Shown piece by piece: positions 61,201 to 64,000 of a stretch of DNA of 64,000 nucleotides (position 1 is its first letter; every line of letters starts with the position of its first letter). This DNA comes from Lophius americanus (taxonomy: Eukaryota > Chordata > Actinopteri > Lophiiformes > Lophiidae). The notes under the pieces were generated by a model. It saw only the letters and a program-made list of their open reading frames with translations. It made no database searches and was not told the origin of the DNA. The position numbers were made by a program, and so were the translations under genes. Where the stretch lies: the NCBI GenBank assembly GCA_037951165.1, contig JBBDHG010000008.1, forward strand, positions 5,215,501-5,279,500, read 5' to 3'.

Positions 61201-63125
61201 TTATCAACACAATAAGTAGAGCAAGTTCGCTCAGGATAGAAGACGCCAATGAAACATCCCTATGTGGTCAAAAACAACTGTCTGACAGCCTGTGAACGGA
61301 CAGATATACTTACAAATGCTTGATAAACATTAAAGGGCATATGCAAACAAATAAACATCTCTTTATTTGATAATTGCGAGATCTGTTCATGTGCGATCTC
61401 GTCATTACAAGATCTTTTCTCGTAATAACGATATAAGTTATCTGAATTTTTTAAATTTATTTATTTAGTATTATTTATTTATTTATTATATTTGGTGTCT
61501 GCAATAGATTCCATGAATCTCAATTCTTTCCAAAAAAATAAAAATAAATCACAAACCTAATTTTTGCCCGAACTGCCGAGCCATACTTAGGGAAAAAGAA
61601 AAGGTGAATATCATCTTCTACATTTCTTATGTATTATACATACATATTATTACATATCAAGTAGAAGTTTAGAACAACATGGTGAAATAAAACAGTAAAG
61701 AAATGGGTTAAAATGACTCCTATACAAGCACTAAATCTAGGTGCCAGTTTATCAGGATGTTCATGTTGCCAGTCATGAAAAACATTTTCAGTTATAGTTT
61801 GTTGAACATCTGATGACAGCAGAGTGTATCATTTATAACAGAACCCCTAAGAAATGGTTCCGTAACCGTTGATGTCAAATAAGAGAAATGTGATATTTTC
61901 ACATAATAAATAAACTCCTTTCTGACAGTTGCTTTTTCCCCAAATATAATCAATCATGTGTAGCTCTTTTTCTACCAGTTTTGCTCACTTTTCCATTCTC
62001 CTGTTGACATTAATTCAGAGATTGATGAACTATGAGAATTGATGTAGATTTCAAGCGTACAACAGCATCCGAGGCTGATGAGCACTGCCCACTAAAGAGG
62101 CTAACTGGAACTCATTTGTATATTCGGATTAGCCACAGGGTTTTTTTTTTCTATCAATCTATGGAAACAAACAATCAAACTTTAGACAGCTAAATAGCAA
62201 TTAAAGCAAGAGCAGGTTGTACCTTCATGGTGTAAAATAAAACCTAGATTTTCCTGGGAGCTATCAAGAAAATAAATTAATTGTTAAGCATGAACAGGTA
62301 ACAGATCGATATTATTTATAGCAACAAATAATTCAACTTCATTTTTTTCTTTCCCCTGCCTTTGAAGAATATTTGTTAATTGCTCGGGGATCCCAGACTT
62401 ATTTTATAACCGTACCAGCCAAAATATAAAGTTTTTTACTTGGAATTGGCATCAGTGGTGAAAAACTTGTAGTTGTGCATTCATGAGTAACAGGAACAAC
62501 AAAACAAAGCTAACCCTGCAGACCAATTGAAACAGAGAAGTATATACCTATTTAAAACCAAACCTTCATATGTTCACTCCCATTTCATCAAATGGCTTCT
62601 AAAGCTTAAGGATACTGCATGTAGATGGCTGGTGTGGATTGAGATGTTAAGGTTTTTGATGTGGGAATTCTGAGAAAAAAGGTTGTAGACCAAGAGTGAG
62701 GCACCTGTCTGCACAACGATGTTGTGCGACTAGAATGAGAATAGGAGTGTGAATAGGACTTTGGGAGGACATGGTGTGGTGGTGGCTGTGGTAATGTACA
62801 ATAGGGTGACAGAGGAGAGTAAGGTTACAATGTGATTGTCAAAGAGAAAAAGGGAGGGGATAAGGTTGTATCCTGGTTAATGAGAACTGTGTGCGGAAAA
62901 TCAGTTGATAAAATGAAACCCTGCTCTTGCAATTTTTGTTAATAGTCTAGATTACTTAGAACGAATAGATGGAGCAAGAGATGGAACAGTAAGTAATTTT
63001 ACCTGTCCCAAGATGGGGCCTAGCGGAGGTCCAGGAGCCGCTTGTCCTGACCTCACTATAGCCCGGATTACATTGCTTGCATGCAATTTCTTCACAGCCT
63101 TGGCTGCCTTGGAGATCTTTGACAT
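19162..63125 (-). CDS. mrpl11: mitochondrial large ribosomal subunit protein uL11m, 5 coding exons over 44 kb
   Basis: Component of the mitochondrial 39S subunit, homologous to bacterial L11, binding the GTPase-associated rRNA region. Coding exons, in transcript order: 63125-63003, 42475-42380, 28299-28206, 27940-27781, 19276-19162. All borders are GT-AG, phases are continuous, and the total is 588 nt, 195 aa (human about 192). An in-frame TAG sits 36 bases upstream of the chosen ATG, which fixes the start. The N-terminal half carries the L11 signature APGPPLGPILGQRG (about 33-46) and KEGIPLPIKILVK; the C-terminal rRNA-binding half carries GSARSLGIKIV (about 143-153). The N-terminus is basic and amphipathic, as expected for mitochondrial import. 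The tail is a charged helix with seven consecutive Ala. Introns of about 20.5, 14.1, 0.27 and 8.5 kb are very large for this gene and repeat-filled. Confidence 0.96.
19825..20145 (-). mobile_element. Tc1/mariner-type transposase C-terminal remnant
   Basis: The minus-strand translation reads roughly GTLTAVGYQDEIITPAVR, then QYAGAVDTVFLLIQDKSR, then TDALIQVREEIPQESIHRFI and SSIPIHCQESFQACGV. This is the order of the DDE region and tail of a Tc1/mariner-superfamily transposase. The segment between the LLIQDKS part (where the second catalytic Asp of a DNA-RPH motif would lie) and the tail is deleted, and stops interrupt the frame. It is a dead fossil. The assignment rests on remembered family motifs. 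Confidence 0.65.
20805..21003 (+). repeat. 200-bp direct duplication, copy B
   Basis: Partner of 17750-17948, about 3.05 kb away. The two copies lie on either side of the 3' end of mrpl11 (copy A intergenic, copy B in intron 4) and agree over nearly their full length. Confidence 0.85.
21325..21345. repeat. (TA)n microsatellite
   Basis: About ten TA units in AT-rich intron sequence. Confidence 0.9.
21395..21760 (+). repeat. dispersed fish repeat, third type
   Basis: Begins with a 'gagttttcagtttacgcct' block and continues with blocks around 'cagcaactcgtagcagagtg', 'gctgaaagctgcatcacc', 'attttaaaatcaatac' and 'taactgcagctgttgtattg'. I recognise this as a high-copy fish interspersed repeat. A non-overlapping later part of what looks like the same family appears at 60385-60605. 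There is no coding frame; the superfamily is not assigned. Confidence 0.6.
23335..23760 (-). mobile_element. probable Tc1/mariner-like DNA transposon remnant
   Basis: Matches the remembered pattern of a frequent fish DNA transposon in which the plus strand reads 'cccaccaccaaaccggtcgg', 'cacggcatctctagactct', 'tgtgagcacaggtcccacta', 'atatcccagaagtttgactg' and ends 'aatttttctgagcagaat'. Such elements encode the transposase on the opposite strand. Only the outer parts remain; the frame is broken throughout. Confidence 0.45.
27344..27507. repeat. long imperfect inverted repeat (about 50-bp arms)
   Basis: Left arm 27344-27397 ('aatccaaagcaactgg' ... 'gacgtttcacctct') is the reverse complement, with scattered mismatches, of the right arm 27454-27507 ('agaggtgaaacgtctccaag' ... 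'gttgctttggatt'). About 57 bases separate them. The GAGGTGAAACGTCT motif belongs to a widespread fish interspersed repeat, so this is a mobile-element remnant rather than a gene. The overlapping minus-strand frames are artefacts. Confidence 0.7.
27781..27940 (-). CDS. mrpl11: mrpl11 coding exon 4
   Basis: Encodes the rRNA-binding C-terminal domain, including VYEIAQVKAQDECFKMRNAS and VGSARSLGIKIVNE. The acceptor is GTGTGCAG|GCCATG and the donor AATGA|GTAAGT; it ends in phase 2. Confidence 0.95.
28206..28299 (-). CDS. mrpl11: mrpl11 coding exon 3
   Basis: Encodes PDRTYDLKIGQPTVSFFLK then QAAGIAKGAGKTG, the linker into the L11 C-terminal domain. The acceptor is TCGTCAG|CCTGAC and the donor GACAG|GTGAGC; it ends in phase 1. 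Confidence 0.95.
28430..28470. repeat. overlapping perfect palindromes
   Basis: CTTAAGAATAAAAG (28430-28443) and its exact reverse complement (28448-28461) flank a 4-base spacer. The second arm is also half of a 24-bp perfect palindrome at 28447-28470 centred on CTTAAG. Together they form three alternating copies of one AT-rich 14-mer. Confidence 0.9.
28484..28533 (+). repeat. 25-bp tandem duplication
   Basis: Two exact tandem copies (28484-28508 and 28509-28533) of a unit of three TTTG-like steps followed by GCTAAGCCACACCC. Confidence 0.9.
30470..30502. repeat. perfect 16-bp hairpin
   Basis: GTGGATTGACACAGAG (30470-30485), one base, then its exact reverse complement (30487-30502). Taken as a near-palindrome it is 33 bp with a single central base. 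Confidence 0.9.
31900..34450 (+). mobile_element. degenerate CR1/L2-type LINE (endonuclease to 3' tail)
   Basis: A 5'-truncated non-LTR retrotransposon. About 31960-32400 translates to the C-terminal part of an APE endonuclease (GCYRTPSA, VVLGDFNLNW, SLIDLILTN, NDISDHCVV). Reverse transcriptase follows at about 33120-33780: NYRPIS-like, DFQLGFRKRHSPT, ALFIDLFKPFDTVD, a GVPQGSVLG box at about 33397-33423, a degraded FYAEDTVLC catalytic box near 33490, and a YRYLGILIDESLSF box. The C-terminal region follows (LLPSYLL, FRFAAPFAxN), then a 3' tail with 'ttttcctggttaaataaa'. Several frameshifts and stops occur and the second catalytic D-D pair is altered (A-E-D), so it is inactive. Confidence 0.88.
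35451..35846 (+). mobile_element. short retroelement tail inserted in the minus LINE
   Basis: The reading of the host LINE stops between its ACAAATTAT and GATTTTGTAAAT segments and resumes about 395 bases away, so this block is a later insertion. It contains poly-T (35581-35597), 'tgctcgaggtttctgcctgt', 'gtcgccaagtgcttgctcaa', 'ggtctacacctgctctatc' and a 'gcgctatataaataaa' end followed by (TTGA)n. That is the common 3' end of a fish LINE/SINE family. A clear long target-site duplication is not visible. Confidence 0.75.
36340..36490 (-). repeat. dispersed fish repeat, copy 4 (minus), nested in LINE
   Basis: The 6361 family in reverse: 'aactggcgactcatcctgtg', 'accccgcctctcgctcaatg', 'gcgaccctgaacagaataag', then a (TGAA)n tail. 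It lies between the FWNTLN-like and PMGLLPI parts of the minus-strand LINE, that is, inside it. Confidence 0.7.
38076..38340 (+). pseudogene. Lys/Glu-rich coiled-coil open frame, transposon-derived
   Basis: Part of an open frame from 38058 that reads ETEFEYRTRKRQNFDQQT, then DAELEEGMRKFEALKERTIK and a Lys-rich heptad-like stretch to about DLMCDENYVNEDF. This looks like the coiled-coil that follows the DNA-binding domain in THAP-type transposases, and a broken THAP domain lies 1 kb downstream. There is no catalytic domain and no clear start; I regard it as element debris rather than a host gene. Confidence 0.45.
39326..39617 (+). pseudogene. THAP zinc-finger domain with one frameshift (transposon-derived)
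   Basis: In the frame starting at Cys 39335 the translation shows CAAFGC, then CNAGSDVCFLNFPRDKKKRK, W, and CSLHFS, giving the C2CH zinc ligands of a THAP domain (C-x4-C early, C-x2-H ending at His 39488-39490). The frame then hits TGA at 39497. A one-base shift at about 39491-39497 restores PDAFKAFSRSHLLKQL and the domain-ending AAPTIF (about 39582-39600). It is therefore a THAP domain interrupted by a single-base loss. THAP domains are carried by P-element-like, Kolobok and ISL2EU transposons and by host THAP genes. The transposon-rich setting and missing downstream exons favour a transposon relic. Confidence 0.72.
39808..39870 (-). repeat. (AAT)n with SINE/LINE-type 3' tail
   Basis: (AAT)n followed by 'acatttaatttataatgca'. 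A second copy of the same junction occurs at 56178-56226. In reverse it reads as the '...tataaattaaatgt(ATT)n' tail of fish retroelements. Confidence 0.6.
42380..42475 (-). CDS. mrpl11: mrpl11 coding exon 2
   Basis: Encodes residues 42-73, from RGIPIGQFCKDFNEKTKE to LPIKILVK, the core of the L11 N-terminal domain. The acceptor is CATCCAG|AGAGG and the donor AAG|GTGGGT; phase 0 on both sides, 32 codons. The minus-strand frame reading on into intron 2 is an artefact. Confidence 0.95.
43303..43343. repeat. perfect 18-bp hairpin, 5-base loop
   Basis: AAGCAACTGATTAGCATT (43303-43320), loop AGATG, then the exact reverse complement (43326-43343). Pairing stops abruptly outside the arms, so it is too short for a typical microRNA precursor. 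Confidence 0.92.
46433..46556 (+). repeat. 62-bp imperfect tandem duplication
   Basis: Two tandem copies with period 62, aligned by ACCTAAAATAT at 46444 and 46506 and by GTCTAATGTCAAGTT in each. Several substitutions separate the copies. Confidence 0.8.
50000..50844 (+). other. probable 5' untranslated exon of the TMEM121-family gene
   Basis: A GC- and CpG-richer block stands out from AT-rich surroundings about 3.1 kb upstream of the TMEM121-family coding exon, whose 5' border is a splice acceptor. The only strong donor nearby is GTAAGT at 50845-50850. The block contains a CAG/AGC run (50177-50210) and two overlapping upstream frames: 50018-50248 (76 aa, Gln-rich) and 50022-50372 (116 aa, hydrophobic start, Ser run, then a Cys-x2-Cys and LVEHLQQTVELLEKL segment). 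I do not recognise either product. The transcription start is not determinable. Confidence 0.5.
50177..50210 (+). repeat. (CAG)n run
   Basis: Interrupted CAG repeat (AGCAGCAGCATCAGCAG...), about eleven units, inside the candidate 5' exon. Confidence 0.9.
53932..54996 (+). CDS. tmem121: TMEM121-family multi-pass membrane protein
   Basis: 354 residues in one exon. The splice acceptor TCTCTTTTAG ends at 53929, two bases before the ATG; starting at this ATG gives MVPTPQVCVSTLVTVSTMAV, matching the TMEM121 N-terminus, so upstream extension is unlikely. Family features include MAVVDLYLLEQ, GDVGFLFALRFVS, RGFANALWFLFLSLLQLKLFF, then PLARKTLTLLLSICLPSLFL, GRLLWVVVDLLDVLDLQAGL, WVEGLVFFYCYTLLLLLPCV and DSRVSTVFLGKNLLALAVK. 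Hydrophobicity suggests about six membrane segments, followed by a hydrophilic Ser/His/Thr-rich tail from about residue 285. Human TMEM121 is about 319 aa. Its cellular role is poorly defined. The gene lies wholly inside mrpl11 intron 1 on the opposite strand. It is not clear which fish TMEM121 paralogue this is; it fits the TMEM121 (A) branch better than TMEM121B. Confidence 0.93.
   Translation: MVPTPQVCVSTLVTVSTMAVVDLYLLEQSMLGARNLPGTSMWQYAAVLLGDVGFLFALRFVSAGVVSEARSPRRGFANALWFLFLSLLQLKLFFVCHNYRQERRPPDPLARKTLTLLLSICLPSLFLILTGADHMTPQRRKQEVRGRLLWVVVDLLDVLDLQAGLWEPQAGAATGTGAVFEQRLPIWVEGLVFFYCYTLLLLLPCVALTELGSTSLPGQRGPSKEALYPWLSLVTINIFTLALRGTGMLWYRDSRVSTVFLGKNLLALAVKLSSAWERHKQERSPAGAEIVSEAEPGDSTLPCQSPGQEEIQADGKDPPSHYHTVSRSQSHTLSHISLEPTETPIGPSFISHEL
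55451..55456 (+). terminator. polyadenylation signal of the TMEM121-family gene
   Basis: AATAAA 455 bases after the stop codon, followed by another at 55722-55727. Either could define the transcript end. The 3' UTR between shows no other gene. Confidence 0.5.
55728..60380. other. intron sequence without recognisable gene
   Basis: AT-rich. Contains an (AAT)n tail at 56178-56226, a pyrimidine-rich stretch around 57290-57480, a fragment of the 6361 repeat family at 59515-59560 and a minus-strand copy at 60045-60160. No coding exon is supported. Confidence 0.6.
60045..60160 (-). repeat. dispersed fish repeat, copy 5 (minus)
   Basis: Reads 'tcctgtaatgaactgatgac', 'ctgtccagggtgtcccaccc', 'aatggatggatggattgg' at its end: the 6361 family in reverse with its GGAT-rich tail. 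Confidence 0.65.
60385..60605 (+). repeat. dispersed fish repeat, third type, later segment
   Basis: 'aaagcattacaataatccaa', 'tctgtttgaaataaatgcat', 'ggcaatatctcctgatgata' and the following blocks match the downstream half of the family whose upstream half is at 21395-21760. Confidence 0.5.
60957..61204 (+). mobile_element. tRNA-derived SINE
   Basis: The head has an RNA polymerase III A box (TAGCTCAGTGGGTAGAGCGG, about 60962-60981) and a B box-like GGTTATAGCCC at about 61007, as in a tRNA. The body reads 'gtccttgagaaagatcctga' and 'gctccctcagggaccggtca'. It ends in an AT-rich (ATT)n-like tail. The B box has drifted from GGTTCGAxxCC, so transcription is doubtful. It is not a functional tRNA gene: no acceptor stem closes and no tRNA 3' half follows. 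Confidence 0.85.
62590..62900. other. G/A-rich stretch, possibly repeat-derived
   Basis: Purine-rich sequence with many GTG/GGA motifs just inside intron 1. It could be eroded LINE 5' material, but no motif is clear enough to assign it. Confidence 0.25.
63003..63125 (-). CDS. mrpl11: mrpl11 coding exon 1
   Basis: Encodes residues 1-41: the basic N-terminus MSKISKAAKAVKK and the conserved PGPPLGPILGQ of L11. It ends in phase 0 at a CAG|GTAAAA donor. Upstream on the same strand, TTTTCAG at 63180-63174 looks like a splice acceptor, so a further untranslated exon may lie beyond. Confidence 0.95.
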
Positions 63126-64000
63126 CTTGGTCTGTCTGTAAATGTGCCTCCAAGTCAGCTAAGAATCCATCAACTGAAAACAGGACAAAAACAATCAAAT
63201 TATTCTTTCAAGAATACAAAACTTCAACTAATAATTTTCACACAGGGCTCATTAAAACATCATACCCTCAAATCAATACTGGTAACTGCAGGCAGAAAAA
63301 ACATTGCTTTTCCATTGTACAGCGGGGGAGTAATTAAAAAAATCTTTGCATTCGATCGCCTCACCTACAACGACTTTCCTTGAGGTGTTTCCAGAGTGGA
63401 TCAGCAGCCGGGAGAGTTGCTCGGCATACTGAAGATCCTGATAGCTAACAGGATTTAAACTTCTCTCTTAAATCTCATGGTGTGCATGCCAAAATGCACC
63501 TCTGGTCTAATGTGTCACTTCTAGTGGAAATTCTGCAGGGGAGCTTCCCCAACATCAGTGCAAGTGTCAAGGACAGGAATGACGAGCAGCAATACAAATA
63601 CACGGAAGCGGAGGTAAGTGCTGTCACAATATATGAACTCAAAGGGGAGTCGGCTTTTTTATTTCACCTTAAAATGCATTTACCAAATTAGGAGTAAATT
63701 AGGGGAGTGTGGAGAATGGCTTGAACTCCTGCCCTTTTTAATGGTCTACTGGAATAAAAGTGATAGTGACACAGCTGTAAAAAAAAAAAAAAAAAAAGAA
63801 CAAAAAGAGAGAAACAAGATCAATAGCTGGAGTAAAGGGATAAATACAAGTTTTAAGGTTGGGCACTGTGATTTAGGGGAGCCCTGCTTTCAATAAAAAT
63901 AAGTACTAGAGGGGAGAGAACAGGCCAAGCAATGAATCATTGTAGGCAGCAGAGGGTATCCAATTAGATCAACAGAGGAGACAGTATCAAAAAGATATAT
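63126..64000 (-). other. mrpl11 upstream region
   Basis: Upstream of the mrpl11 start on the minus strand. An acceptor-like TTTTCAG (63180-63174) suggests an untranslated exon further upstream. No CpG-rich promoter is visible before the window edge. A poly-A run lies at 63779-63797. The plus-strand frame ending at a GTAAGT near 63614 is not recognised as any protein. Confidence 0.45.

Larger units (their letters stand above)
42476..63002 (-). other. mrpl11 intron 1 (20.5 kb), host of the nested TMEM121-family gene
   Basis: Houses the TMEM121-family gene on the plus strand. From 43 to 49.9 kb it is comparatively poor in recognisable repeats and has less AT-rich stretches (43500-43900, 44230-44580, 45130-45430) that could be conserved regulatory elements. 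From 56 to 62.9 kb it is AT-rich with a SINE, repeat fragments and no gene. Confidence 0.75.

Noticed and set aside
1..64000. CRISPR arrays, operons, phage or bacterial defence systems
   Set aside because: The window is vertebrate nuclear DNA; no regularly spaced direct repeats with unique spacers and no prokaryotic gene organisation were seen.

Overview
This is vertebrate nuclear DNA, almost certainly from a ray-finned (teleost) fish. It is AT-rich and intron-containing, shows GT-AG splice sites, and is littered with fish-type repeats (CR1/L2-like and RTE-like LINEs, tRNA-derived SINEs, Tc1/mariner-type and THAP-type transposon remnants). Only three protein-coding genes can be supported. Most short open frames in the window are chance frames or repeat debris.

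Layout. (1) 1-8500: gene-free flank with an RTE-type LINE fragment, a second LINE 3' fragment, two copies of a dispersed fish repeat and microsatellites. (2) 8560-13202, plus strand: npas4, the activity-dependent neuronal bHLH-PAS transcription factor, reconstructed as eight coding exons (933 aa). It has a TATA box, CRE-like motifs and a distal exact MEF2 consensus. (3) 13203-19071: intergenic, with repeats. (4) 19162-63125, minus strand: mrpl11, the mitochondrial large-subunit ribosomal protein uL11m, reconstructed as five coding exons (195 aa) spread over 44 kb. npas4 and mrpl11 are convergent; from memory the human pair on 11q13 is arranged the same way. (5) Inside mrpl11 intron 1 and on the opposite strand lies a complete TMEM121-family membrane-protein gene. 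Its 354-aa coding sequence (53932-54996) is in one exon, with a probable GC-rich 5' untranslated exon near 50.0-50.84 kb.

The mrpl11 introns are a transposon graveyard. Intron 4 holds Tc1/mariner-type remnants and one copy of a 0.2-kb direct duplication. Intron 2 holds a LINE in plus orientation, another LINE in minus orientation carrying two nested insertions, and a THAP zinc-finger domain broken by one frameshift. Intron 1 is comparatively repeat-poor around the TMEM121-family gene and may hold its regulatory elements.

The genes do not form a shared pathway: npas4 is nuclear and neuronal, mrpl11 mitochondrial and housekeeping, tmem121 a membrane protein. No CRISPR array, operon, prokaryotic system or intact mobile element was found. 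The most unusual point is architectural: a compact, universally expressed ribosomal-protein gene stretched over 44 kb and hosting an unrelated gene.
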